Source: DASWHR01 sp035541035 (GTDB lineage: Bacteria; Actinomycetota; AC-67). Taken from it: 27,885 bases of DNA. Every line of letters starts with the position of its first letter. Position 1 is the stretch's first letter. Location: NCBI GenBank assembly GCA_035541035.1, contig DATLFO010000165.1, positions 1 to 27,885 on the forward strand, written 5' to 3'. Positions 7,186 to 15,453 of the stretch are shown here, piece by piece. The position numbers and the translations under genes are program-made. The notes below the pieces were generated by a model. It ran no database searches and was not told where the DNA came from. It was given only the letters and a program-made list of their open reading frames with translations.

Positions 7186-8988
7186 TCTCGAATAGGGCGC
7201 TTCAACCCGAAGAAGAAGCCAGAGGCCGCCTGCGTGGCGGAGGGCTCGGAGACCGGCCTCGATCGGAGGATCCTCATTCGCGCTTGTGCGTCGTTGCTGC
7301 GGGCTCGCCGGCGTCTGCGAACCGGCGAGGAGTCCGGCTTTTCGATGATGGAGGTCGCGGTCACGATCGGCATCATCGCGATGCTGGTCGTTTCGATGAC
7401 CGCCGCGCTCGGCAACGGGTTCAAGTACCTGCTGATCTCCAAGCAGCGCGCGGCGGCAACCCAGGCGGCCAACGCGGTGCTCGAACGCGCACGCGCGGTG
7501 TCGCAGAACGACTGGACCGCGCTCGGACTGGTCTCGAGCGATCTGGCGGGCGATCCGGCAATCGCCATCGGCTCGTGCGGTGGAGCGTCGGCGGCCATGT
7601 TCGGCGGTGAGCCGGTCGTCACGGCCGGCACCACCACGTCCAACCCGCTGTATCCGCACGTGGCGACCCAGTCGGTCGGCTCGACCGCCGTCACGATCAA
7701 GACCTACGTCACCGGCGTCACCTCGTCGGGCAGTTGCTCGGTGTCCGATCACGCCTACAAGCGAGTGACCGTGGTGGCGACATGGGCCAAGGCGCAGCCG
7801 GGCACCGACAGCACGATCCGGCTGGTGACCTACCTGTCACCCGTGTCGCGAGCCTCCAACCCGGACTTCTCCGGGACGGCCTCGTACTCGGGCGGCAGCC
7901 TCATCGGCAATTTCACGGCGATCGGCTCGGCGCTGCAAAGCACGGCGATCTACCCGGCGCAGAGCGCCGCGGACGGTCGCTCCGTCGGGCAGATCGTCAC
8001 CTACAAGGGCACGGGGATCTCGGCGCTGGGCATGGTGAGCGGCGCGTCCACCGCGCAGCACACGGCCTCGTCGGCGGCCGACGACGACTCGCTGACGGCC
8101 GGGATCCCGAAGCATGCCTGCGACCCGACGTCGTGCCAGCCTCCGTCACCGCCGAACTGCTCGACCTTCAGCGCGAGCAACAACTGGTCGGACTTCCTCG
8201 GCGGCATGGTCGGCTCGCTGATGCAAGGATCGGCCGGTTCGTGCTCGTCGGTCGCCGACGCCTCGGACGGGCTGCCGATCACGCGCAACCGGGCCGCGCT
8301 CAACACCACGCTCGCGATGCGTGGAATGGTGCCCGCCGGCGGGGTGTTGCCGTCATTCCTCGTGGACCTGATGGAGGTCGGCTCGGGCTGGACCACCACG
8401 TCGTCGGTGGACCGATCGCTATCGAGCAACCAGGCCAGGCTGGCCTCGACCGCGTCCACGACCCTGTCGGCCGTTCCGTTCCTGCGTTTCAACGTGTCCG
8501 GCGTGCTGAACGCCCATCGCGGGGTCGTCGAGTTCTCGGGTGGAACCTTCACCGCGAACGCGCACGCGGGTGACGGGGCCGCTGCTCCGTCGGCGAGCGG
8601 AACCATGACGTTCGCGGTCCTCGACCCCAACGCAGTGATCACCGGATGCACCGGCCGCGACGGCATCTACTGCACCATCGTCGTTAATCCGCATGCGGCG
8701 GGATTCGCCGGCTATGACCGCAGCTTCGACGTCGTCTACGACTTCCCGAGCGTGCTGCCGGCGGCCCGGTTCGTCATGAGCACCAGCATCAAGGTCTTCG
8801 TGCCTTCCAAGACGCAGTCCTCCTCGGGTGGGACCACGACACAGGCCACGATGAGCTTCGCGCTCCCGAAGATCACGTCGACCTTGACGGTGCAGGCACC
8901 GGTCGGGTCCACGCTCGCCACGGCGACCGACACGATCGACTTCGGGCAGCTCGTCACCGCGGCCTTCTACAGCCCTCCGTCGCCATGA
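7156..8988 (+). CDS. Large type IV minor-pilin-like protein (PilV position)
   Basis: The open frame from GTG 7156 gives up to 610 residues. The class III signal sequence is clear: basic leader, then ESG^FSMMEVAVTIGIIAMLVV, with cleavage after Gly and Glu at mature position 5, as required for prepilin peptidase processing. The mature part of about 550 residues is far larger than a normal pilin; it is Ser/Thr/Gly-rich with several cysteines (CDPTSCQPPSPPNC) and matches no domain I know. The start is uncertain. GTG 7156 gives a 61-residue leader, GTG 7234 a 35-residue one and TTG 7294 a 15-residue one. The only good Shine-Dalgarno, GGAGGA at 7265-7270, precedes an in-frame ATT (7276). The stop overlaps the next start (ATGA). 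Probably a tip or minor subunit. Confidence 0.85.
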   Translation: MPLVFSRDGLSRIGRFNPKKKPEAACVAEGSETGLDRRILIRACASLLRARRRLRTGEESGFSMMEVAVTIGIIAMLVVSMTAALGNGFKYLLISKQRAAATQAANAVLERARAVSQNDWTALGLVSSDLAGDPAIAIGSCGGASAAMFGGEPVVTAGTTTSNPLYPHVATQSVGSTAVTIKTYVTGVTSSGSCSVSDHAYKRVTVVATWAKAQPGTDSTIRLVTYLSPVSRASNPDFSGTASYSGGSLIGNFTAIGSALQSTAIYPAQSAADGRSVGQIVTYKGTGISALGMVSGASTAQHTASSAADDDSLTAGIPKHACDPTSCQPPSPPNCSTFSASNNWSDFLGGMVGSLMQGSAGSCSSVADASDGLPITRNRAALNTTLAMRGMVPAGGVLPSFLVDLMEVGSGWTTTSSVDRSLSSNQARLASTASTTLSAVPFLRFNVSGVLNAHRGVVEFSGGTFTANAHAGDGAAAPSASGTMTFAVLDPNAVITGCTGRDGIYCTIVVNPHAAGFAGYDRSFDVVYDFPSVLPAARFVMSTSIKVFVPSKTQSSSGGTTTQATMSFALPKITSTLTVQAPVGSTLATATDTIDFGQLVTAAFYSPPSP

Positions 8989-9566
8989 GGATCCTGCGAA
9001 TCGTCCGGACGCCGCGCGACGAGCGGGGCCTGTCGGTGCTCGAGCTGCTCGTCGGCGTGACGCTGCTGTCGGTGATGTCGGCCGCGGCGATGGCGATGCT
9101 GGTCTCGACGCAGAACCGGGTGCGCTCCACGTCGAAGACGACCGAATCGCTCGACGGGGCGCGGACCACGCTCACCCGGGTCGAGCGCGAGATCCGGGAC
9201 GGCGCCAAGATCTACGAAGATAGCGACTGTCCCGTCACGACCTGCCTGACGCTCGCGGTCATCCCGCCCGGGGGCAGCACCGTCGAGGACGTGCGCTATC
9301 GCTACGACCTCGCCTCCAAGACCGTCTTCCGGACGGTGGGGGCACGCCACCCGGCAACCAACACCTTCGTGCCCGCCGGACAGGAGGTCCCCATGGTCTC
9401 GCACGTTCAGAACGGAACGACCACGCCGGTGTTCTGCCGGAAGGCCCCCTGCACGACGCCCTCCGAGACGGGAGCGGTCCAGGTCACGCTCGTGGTGAAC
9501 GCCGACGAGGCCGCGCCGTCCCAGGGCGTGACGCTCACCTCCTACGTGACGCCGAGAAACCAGTGA
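8985..9566 (+). CDS. Type IV minor-pilin-like protein (PilW position)
   Basis: The 193-residue protein has a 15-residue basic leader ending at Gly (TPRDERG^LSVLELLVGVTLL), Glu at mature position 5 and a single hydrophobic helix. A periplasmic-type head with paired cysteines follows (CPVTTC, CRKAPC). Size and layout match PilW/PilJ-type pseudopilins. The start ATG 8985 overlaps the upstream stop by 4 bases (ATGA), so the two genes are translationally coupled. Expected role: minor subunit that primes or caps a type IV pilus. No pilus ATPase, platform protein or prepilin peptidase is in the window. Confidence 0.87.
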   Translation: MRILRIVRTPRDERGLSVLELLVGVTLLSVMSAAAMAMLVSTQNRVRSTSKTTESLDGARTTLTRVEREIRDGAKIYEDSDCPVTTCLTLAVIPPGGSTVEDVRYRYDLASKTVFRTVGARHPATNTFVPAGQEVPMVSHVQNGTTTPVFCRKAPCTTPSETGAVQVTLVVNADEAAPSQGVTLTSYVTPRNQ

Positions 9567-10927
9567 TGGCGGCCGGGTTCGTGCGCTCCCGTCGCGGCCA
9601 GCAGGGCGCGTCGCTGATCACCGCGATGTTCGTGTCCTTCGTGATGATGGGACTCGTCGCGCTGATGTTCTCGCAGGTGATCCATACGAACGAGAGCACC
9701 GGCCGTGACCGCCAGAAGATGACGGTCTTTCACGTGGCCGAGGCCGGAGTCGATCAGGCGATCTCGCAGCTCGCGTCCAACCCGGCGTACGCGGGAACGG
9801 GAGGGACCGCGGTTCCGGTGACCGCCAACGGCGCGACGATCGGCTCGTTCACTACCACCGTCATCGATCCCGGTCCCGGGATCACCTCCGACCGCGTGAT
9901 CCGCAGCACGGGCGTGCTGTCGAGCGGAACGCAGCAGCGCGTGGTGAAGGCCACGGTGCGGCTCGCGCCGCTGGGCGGCTTCGACTTCGCGATCTTCTCC
10001 GCCGCGACGCTTGCCGTGAGCAACAACCTGACCGTGGTGGGGAGCACGTACTCGGCGCAGGCGGCGACGCTTCAGAACAACACGACCGTGACCGGCGACG
10101 TCACCTCACCCGCCAACATCACCACCGCCAACAACTCGACGATCAACGGCAGCGTGTGGAGCGGGGGCAGCATCGTCATCTCGACCGGCACCACGATCAC
10201 CGGCAACGTGCTCGCCACGGGAAGCGTCACGATCCAGAGCAACGCGAAGGTGACCGGCGACGTGCGCGCGGCCTCCATCACCAACAACGGCACCATTCAA
10301 GGCCAGAGCGTGCTGGCGAGCCAGCCTTCGCCCGCGACGAGGACCCTGCCGGCGTTCACCTACGACCCCGCGAACTATCCGGCGCCGCTTGGGCCGCCGG
10401 TCAACACGACCTCCACCGGCTTTCAGCTGTGCTGGCAGTCGGGGGCCGGCTGTCCGCTCGGGGTGAGCCGCACCGCGATGCGGGGCGTGTACTACATCAG
10501 CGACGGCGGCACGGTTACCGGGCCGAGCCAGCGGACCACGCTCGCCGGCGATCTCTACATCATCACCAACGGGCGGGTCGTGATCGACCGCGACTTCAAC
10601 ACCGCGACCAGCGACACCTACCGGCTCGTCGTCATCTCGACCTCGACGTCGGTGTCGCCGGCAGCGGTCACGTGGTCCAACAACGTCTCGCTGCCGCCGA
10701 ACATCCAGACGTTCATCTACACGCCGGGCAAGGTCACCTTCGACAACCTCAAGTCGTTCTCGGGCATCGTCTACGGCGGCCAGGTCCAAACCGACCAGAA
10801 CTTTACCGTCGCCTACGAGCCCGCGCTGCGCGACGTAGTCAAGGGGTTCTCGTGGGATCTGTCCAGCAGCGGCTTGTACGAGATCAAGCCGCTGTCTTGG
10901 GAGGAGTGCGGAACCGCAGCCTGTTGA
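9566..10927 (+). CDS. PilX-like N-terminus fused to a bactofilin-like beta-helix
   Basis: The 453-residue protein begins RRGQQGASLITAMFVSFVMM, a PilX-type N-terminal segment with the Glu5 position occupied by Thr, as in many PilX proteins. Residues about 145-250 are short repeats with the pattern NxTxxGxV (NNTTVTGDV, NSTINGSV, GTTITGNV, NAKVTGDV), the right-handed beta-helix pattern of bactofilin or polymer-forming domains. The C-terminal half (GVYYISDGGTVTGPSQ ... SGIVYGGQVQ) resembles the DUF7305-type domain found on such PilX proteins. ATG 9566 overlaps the previous stop by one base (TGATG); GTG 9563 is an alternative. It ends the pilV-W-X-like operon, 4 bases from the convergent asd stop. 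Likely a surface minor pilin or adhesin. Confidence 0.85.
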   Translation: MAAGFVRSRRGQQGASLITAMFVSFVMMGLVALMFSQVIHTNESTGRDRQKMTVFHVAEAGVDQAISQLASNPAYAGTGGTAVPVTANGATIGSFTTTVIDPGPGITSDRVIRSTGVLSSGTQQRVVKATVRLAPLGGFDFAIFSAATLAVSNNLTVVGSTYSAQAATLQNNTTVTGDVTSPANITTANNSTINGSVWSGGSIVISTGTTITGNVLATGSVTIQSNAKVTGDVRAASITNNGTIQGQSVLASQPSPATRTLPAFTYDPANYPAPLGPPVNTTSTGFQLCWQSGAGCPLGVSRTAMRGVYYISDGGTVTGPSQRTTLAGDLYIITNGRVVIDRDFNTATSDTYRLVVISTSTSVSPAAVTWSNNVSLPPNIQTFIYTPGKVTFDNLKSFSGIVYGGQVQTDQNFTVAYEPALRDVVKGFSWDLSSSGLYEIKPLSWEECGTAAC

Positions 10928-10931
10928 CCGG

Positions 10932-11975
10932 CTACAGCAGGCCGCGCTCGAGCAGCAACTCGGCGATCTGGACCGTGTTGAGCGCCGCGCCCTTGCGAAG
11001 ATTGTCGCAGGTCGTGAAGAAGCCGAGCGTGTTCGGGGCACCCCCGGAGCGGATGCGTCCCACGTATGCCTTGTCCTTGCCGCTCGCCATCAGCGACGTG
11101 GGATAGAGCGCGCTCGCCGGATCGTCGGCGAGCTCCACGCCCGGCGCGGCCGACAAGATCTGACGCGCGGTCGCCGGGTCGATCTCGCTTTCGAACTCGA
11201 CCCACGCGGCGACGCCGTGCGCACGGATCGCCGGGACGCGGACGGTGGTGGCGAAGATGTCGATGTCCGGGGCGGCAAGGATCTTGCGCGTCTCGTCGCG
11301 GACGCGGCGCTCCTCGCTGGTGGCGCCGTCGGCGTCGAAGCCGCCGACGTGAGGGATGACGTTGAAGGCGATCGGGTGTGCGAACGCGCGCCCGGCCGGC
11401 ACGAGCCCGTCGACGGCGCCGTCGCGGACCGCGTCGCGCTCAGGGGTGAGCTTCTCGAGCTGCTCGTAGAGGTCCTCGACCCCCGCCACGCCCGCGCCCG
11501 ACACGGACTGGTACGACGAGGCGATCACGCGCCGCGCGTGCGCTGCCCGATGCAGCGGCGCCAGCGGCATCAACAGCGTGACCATGGTGCAGTTCGGGTT
11601 GGCGATGATCCCTTCGTGCGTCGCGGCGGCCTCGGGGTTCACCTCGGGGACGACCAGGGGCACGTCGTCGCGGAGCCGGAACGCGGCCGAATTGTCCACG
11701 CACACCACGCCGGCCTTCTGCGCCACCGGCACCCACGCCAGCGCGGCCTCGTCGGGCGTGTCGAAGATCGCCACGTCGATGCCGTCGAAGGCTTGCTCGC
11801 TCGTCTCGACGACGGCCAGATCCTCCCCGGCGAATCGCAGCGTTTTGCCGGCGCTGCGCGCGGTGGCGGTCGGGCGAAGCGAAGCGAGCGGAAACCGGCG
11901 TTCTTCAAGGATGCGCAGCACCTCGGAGCCGACCGCTCCGGTGGCGCCGACGACGGCGACGTGAATGGGATTCAT
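10932..11975 (-). CDS. asd: Aspartate-semialdehyde dehydrogenase
   Basis: The 347-residue cytosolic enzyme reduces aspartyl phosphate to aspartate semialdehyde with NADPH, the branch to lysine, threonine, methionine and diaminopimelate. Visible signatures are the dinucleotide-binding loop GATGAVG (10-16), the catalytic Cys129 in NPNCTMV, a substrate-binding motif SYQSVSGAG (154-162), Arg246 and catalytic His253 in RVPAIRAHG. Length is typical. It lies 52 bases downstream of lysC on the same strand, the usual pairing. It also has its own TAGCCT -10 box 9 bases before the ATG, so it may be transcribed separately as a leaderless mRNA. The pilin operon converges on it. Confidence 0.97.
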   Translation of the reverse strand: MNPIHVAVVGATGAVGSEVLRILEERRFPLASLRPTATARSAGKTLRFAGEDLAVVETSEQAFDGIDVAIFDTPDEAALAWVPVAQKAGVVCVDNSAAFRLRDDVPLVVPEVNPEAAATHEGIIANPNCTMVTLLMPLAPLHRAAHARRVIASSYQSVSGAGVAGVEDLYEQLEKLTPERDAVRDGAVDGLVPAGRAFAHPIAFNVIPHVGGFDADGATSEERRVRDETRKILAAPDIDIFATTVRVPAIRAHGVAAWVEFESEIDPATARQILSAAPGVELADDPASALYPTSLMASGKDKAYVGRIRSGGAPNTLGFFTTCDNLRKGAALNTVQIAELLLERGLL

Positions 11976-11984
11976 GGTGACGAC

Positions 11985-11990
11985 AGGCTA
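11985..11990 (-). promoter_or_regulatory. -10 box TAGCCT before asd
   Basis: Read on the minus strand, TAGCCT is 9 bases before the asd ATG with no ribosome-binding site between them. It would allow asd expression independent of lysC. Confidence 0.45.
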
Positions 11991-12027
11991 CCGGAGCCGA
12001 CGCGCCGGTTCGACTCGGATTCGTCGC

Positions 12028-13272
12028 TCAGCGGGGATGCTCTTCGCGGATCACCGACTCGTCCGTCAGCTCGAAGGTGTCGTGGACGACCTTGACCGCT
12101 TTCGTGACGTCCTCTTCGCGGATCACGCACGAGATCCGGATCGAGGAGGTCGAGATCATCTCGATGTTGACCCCGGCGTCGGCCAGCGCCGAGAACATGT
12201 CGGCCGCCACCCCCGGATGGGTCCTCATGCCGGCGCCGATCAGCGACAGCTTCGCGATCCCGTCGTCGTAGGAGACGCCCTCGGCCTTGACCTCGGGCAT
12301 GAGCGACTTGATCGTGTCGACAGCCCGCTCGCCGTCCTCGCGCGAGATCGTGAACGAGATGTCGGTCAGGCCCGCCATGGACACGTTCTGCACAATCATG
12401 TCCACGTTGAGGCCTTCCTGGGCGAGGGTGCGGAACACCTTCGCCGCGATGCCCGGCACGTCGGGCACGTGCTGGATCGTGACCTTGGCTTCGGACGTGT
12501 CGTGCGTCACGCCCGAGATGATGGCCTTCTCCATGCGCTCGTCTTCCTCCTTGATCCATGTTCCCGGCGCGTACGAGAACGACGAGCGAACCCGCAGCGG
12601 GACGTTGTGGTTTCGCGCGAACTCGACCGAGCGCAGCATCAGCACGCGCGCGCCGGTCGCGGCCATCTCGAGCATCTCCTCGTAGGACACCACGTGCAGC
12701 AGCCGCGCGTTGGGCACGATGCGCGGGTCGGCGGTATAGACGCCGTCCACGTCGGTGTAGATCTCGCACGCGTCGGCCTTGAGCGCGGCGGCGAGGGCGA
12801 CGGCCGTCGTGTCGGAGCCGCCGCGGCCGAGCGTGGTCACGTCGAGCGCGGTCGAAACGCCCTGGAAGCCCGCGACGATCGCGATCTTGCCGGCGGCGAC
12901 GGCCTCCTTGATGCGGTCGGCTCTCACGTCGACGATCTTCGCGCGGCCGTGCTCGGTGTCGGTGATGATGCCCGCCTGCGACCCGGTGAACGACGCGGCG
13001 CTCAGGCCTTGATCCTCGATCGCCATCGCCAGCAGCGCCATCGAGATGCGCTCGCCAGCGGTTAGCAGCATGTCCATCTCGCGCGGCGGCGGCTTCCGTG
13101 CGACCTGATTGGCGAGCGAGACCAGCTCGTCGGTTGTGTGGCCCATGGCGGACACGACCACGACGACGTCGTGGCCTTCACGCCGGGTCGCGCACACCCG
13201 CTCGGCGACGATCTTGATCCGCTCCGCGCTGCCGACCGAGGTGCCACCGAACTTCTGGACGATCAGGCTCAT
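12028..13272 (-). CDS. lysC: Aspartate kinase (with probable internal beta-subunit start)
   Basis: The 414-residue enzyme phosphorylates aspartate, the first step towards lysine, threonine and methionine. The kinase domain shows KFGGTSVG (7-14), the central GRGGSDTTAVALAAAL segment and TDVDGVYTADPR. Two ACT regulatory domains fill residues about 265-414 (IQHVPDVPGIAAKVFRTLAQ and a second from about residue 345). As in other two-ACT aspartokinases, feedback inhibition by lysine and/or threonine is expected. Inside the gene an in-frame ATG at 12534 follows AAGGAGG and would give a 168-residue ACT-only beta subunit, as known for Bacillus and Corynebacterium lysC. The start ATG 13272 has no Shine-Dalgarno, and the gene lies 45 bases downstream of plsY. 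Confidence 0.97.
   Translation of the reverse strand: MSLIVQKFGGTSVGSAERIKIVAERVCATRREGHDVVVVVSAMGHTTDELVSLANQVARKPPPREMDMLLTAGERISMALLAMAIEDQGLSAASFTGSQAGIITDTEHGRAKIVDVRADRIKEAVAAGKIAIVAGFQGVSTALDVTTLGRGGSDTTAVALAAALKADACEIYTDVDGVYTADPRIVPNARLLHVVSYEEMLEMAATGARVLMLRSVEFARNHNVPLRVRSSFSYAPGTWIKEEDERMEKAIISGVTHDTSEAKVTIQHVPDVPGIAAKVFRTLAQEGLNVDMIVQNVSMAGLTDISFTISREDGERAVDTIKSLMPEVKAEGVSYDDGIAKLSLIGAGMRTHPGVAADMFSALADAGVNIEMISTSSIRISCVIREEDVTKAVKVVHDTFELTDESVIREEHPR
12532..12552 (-). promoter_or_regulatory. Internal ribosome-binding site in lysC for a beta subunit
   Basis: On the minus strand AAGGAGG (complement of 12546-12552) lies 11 bases before ATG 12534, which is in frame with lysC at codon 247, just before the first ACT domain. 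The translated internal product would be residues 247-414 (MEKAIISGVTHDTSEAK...). Confidence 0.5.
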
Positions 13273-13317
13273 CGGAGGTTGGTTGTATCAGGCCGGGAGG
13301 GCAGGCGCGAACGTGAT

Positions 13318-13959
13318 CTATAGATCGTGTTTGCCGCGTGGCAGATCGAACAGCAGCCGCCCCAGCAGGATGCGGCCAACCGGCACGCCGGCTCGCCGGT
13401 CGTCGCGGGCGCCTTCCATGCGGCGGATCGCGATCAGCGCCGTGATGCCGCCGGCCATGGCGACCAGCGCGCCGGTGTAGCCGAAGATCGCGACGAAGGC
13501 CGGAAGAAGCGCGAACCCGATGCTGGTGCCGAACCCGCCCTTGCGGGCCACGGTGCCCGCCAGCGAGATGATGCCGGTCGCGACCATCGCCTTCGGGGTG
13601 AGCACCAGCGTCACGCCTGCTGCCGTGGTCAGGCCCCGCCCGCCTGCTCGCCGGAAGTACGGCGGATACGAATGGCCGGCCACCGCTGCGAGGCCAATCC
13701 ATGCGAGCGTAACCGCGTCCTGGTCGGTCGCTCGCGCAACCAGCGCCGGAACGAAGCCCTTGACCATGTCGAGCACGATCGCGAGGATGCCAAGCGCGCG
13801 CGACATCTTCGAGACGACCAGAAAGTGCGCGTCGCCGGGCGATTCGTCCCGGCGCATCTGCGCGATGACGTCGCGGCGGCGGCCGGCCAGCGCAACCAGA
13901 TACGGCGACGGCAGCGTGCCCGCCGCATACGCGATCGCGATCCAGGCGAGGCGGCTCAT
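13318..13959 (-). CDS. plsY: PlsY-family glycerol-3-phosphate acyltransferase-like membrane protein
   Basis: The 213-residue protein has about five membrane helices and follows the PlsY plan, whose members transfer an acyl group from acyl phosphate to glycerol-3-phosphate. Motif-like segments are GTLPSPYLVAL near residue 14, LDMVKGFVPAL (about 63-73) and GHSYPPYFRRAGGRGLTTAAGV (about 94-115), matching the usual LDxxKG and GHxFPxFxxFxGGKGVAT. The first motif is divergent: the usual GSGNxGATN region reads RRDESPGDAH. The fold assignment is fairly safe; acyltransferase activity is less so. The start ATG 13959 has TAGGAT 9 bases upstream. It leads a plsY-lysC-asd run on the minus strand. Confidence 0.75.
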   Translation of the reverse strand: MSRLAWIAIAYAAGTLPSPYLVALAGRRRDVIAQMRRDESPGDAHFLVVSKMSRALGILAIVLDMVKGFVPALVARATDQDAVTLAWIGLAAVAGHSYPPYFRRAGGRGLTTAAGVTLVLTPKAMVATGIISLAGTVARKGGFGTSIGFALLPAFVAIFGYTGALVAMAGGITALIAIRRMEGARDDRRAGVPVGRILLGRLLFDLPRGKHDL

Positions 13960-13968
13960 CCGGCGTGC

Positions 13969-13974
13969 ATCCTA
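13969..13974 (-). promoter_or_regulatory. -10 box TAGGAT before the plsY-like gene
   Basis: Read on the minus strand, TAGGAT ends 9 bases before ATG 13959 with no Shine-Dalgarno, consistent with a leaderless mRNA. It may drive the plsY-lysC-asd run. A second TANNNT (TAGAGT, 13992-13997, plus strand) faces the MFS gene. Confidence 0.45.
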
Positions 13975-14033
13975 CCGGCGGATGCGGCTGCTAGAGTCGC
14001 GTGCGGGGCGCCGAGAACCGGGCGTCCGCACGC

Positions 14034-15404
14034 ATGGATTCCGACGCTCGACACACTCCCACGCCACCGCCGGAAACGGCGGCCACTGTGCCGACGGCCG
14101 CGGGCGAGACGCAGCCCGGACTTTCCTTCGACGGCTTCAAGGCCGTGATGAGCAACCGCAGCTTCCGGATGCTGTTCTGGGGTCAGGCCGTATCGGCGCT
14201 CGGTGACTGGGTCGGGACGCTCGCCTTCATCGCCGCGGCCGATCAGCTCTCGGGCGGCAACGCGTTCGCCATCACCGGTGTGCTGGTTCTTCGGCTGGTG
14301 CCGACGCTGTTCGCCACGCCCATCGGTGGCGTCGTCGCCGACCGCTTCGATCGCAAGCGCATCATGATCTGGTCGGACATCGCGCGCTTCGCGGTGATCC
14401 TCGCCACGCCGTTCGTCCCGAACCTGATCGCGCTCTATATCTTCGCCTTCGTCCACGAGTGCTTCAGCCTCGTGTTTCTGCCCGCCCGGGACGCCACGAT
14501 CCCGAACCTGGTCCCGGCCGACCGGCTCGAGCCGGCTAATGCGCTCGTGATGGGGTCGTCGTTCGCGGGCATCCCGCTGTCGGGGCCCGTCTACGGCGCG
14601 ATGGCCGCGATCGCGCTGCACTTCCCCGCCGTGCCGACCCAGTCGCGCTGGCTCGAGCATCCCTGGGGGCTGGCGTTCGTGTTCGACGCGTTCACGTTCC
14701 TGCTTTCGGCGTGGTTCATCGCGCGTGTCACCATGCCGCCGCGTGAGCAGCGCGACGGGCAGGCCTCCGAGCGGTTCGGGGCTATGCTGCGCGGCGGAAT
14801 CGGCTACGTGCGGTCCAAGCCGATTCTGATCGGCTTGTCGTTCGCGGTCAGCCTGGGGCTGCTCGGCGGCGGCGTGCTGTTCGCCAAAGGCATCTCGTAC
14901 GTCAAAGAAACGCTCGGCGGCAACGACGTGGCGTTTGGCTACCTGATGGGCATCTTCGGCGGCGGCATGGTGCTCGGCTTCGTCGGATCGCAGTTCCACA
15001 GCGAACGCGGCGCGATGTGGACGCTGCGCGGCGCTCTGGTCGCGATGGGGGGCGTGCTCATCACCATGGCGCTGATTCCCGCACTGTGGATGGCCTACAT
15101 CATGGCGTCGGTGTTCGGATTGACCTTCGCGCTCGCCATCATCATCGGCATGACCCAGGCGCAGCTGCTCACAACCGACGAGATGCGCGGCCGGGTGATG
15201 GCCATCGTGCACATCCTGGTACGGCTCGCGCTTCTGGTCGGCGCGGTGATGGCAGCCGGCATCGGGGCGATCTTCAAAGACGGACTCCGCGTTCCGGGCC
15301 TGAACTATCGAGCCGACTCGAACCAGGTCGCGCTGGCGATCGCAGGCGCGCTGATCGCCGCCGGGGTCGTGGGCGTACGCGGCAAGCGAGAACGTTCGGG
15401 CTAG
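14034..15404 (+). CDS. MFS transporter, EntS / MFS_3-like exporter
   Basis: The 456-residue protein has a 38-residue polar N-terminal tail, then about 12 membrane helices. The first helix region reads SFRMLFWGQAVSALGDWVGT, typical of the EntS/MFS_3 branch. The loop 2-3 signature GGVVADRFDRKRIMI is the MFS motif A equivalent. PARDATIPNLVPADRLEPAN after helix 4 is also characteristic of this subgroup. Substrates of relatives include siderophores and drugs, but the one here is unknown. ATG 14034 is chosen; GTG 14001 is a possible upstream start. TAGAGT (13992-13997) is a plausible -10 box. It is divergent from plsY and runs tail-to-tail with recR. Confidence 0.88.
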   Translation: MDSDARHTPTPPPETAATVPTAAGETQPGLSFDGFKAVMSNRSFRMLFWGQAVSALGDWVGTLAFIAAADQLSGGNAFAITGVLVLRLVPTLFATPIGGVVADRFDRKRIMIWSDIARFAVILATPFVPNLIALYIFAFVHECFSLVFLPARDATIPNLVPADRLEPANALVMGSSFAGIPLSGPVYGAMAAIALHFPAVPTQSRWLEHPWGLAFVFDAFTFLLSAWFIARVTMPPREQRDGQASERFGAMLRGGIGYVRSKPILIGLSFAVSLGLLGGGVLFAKGISYVKETLGGNDVAFGYLMGIFGGGMVLGFVGSQFHSERGAMWTLRGALVAMGGVLITMALIPALWMAYIMASVFGLTFALAIIIGMTQAQLLTTDEMRGRVMAIVHILVRLALLVGAVMAAGIGAIFKDGLRVPGLNYRADSNQVALAIAGALIAAGVVGVRGKRERSG

Positions 15405-15453
15405 TCCTCGCCCATTCGTGGGATCGCCTCGCTTTGTGCGCCTGCCGGATCGC

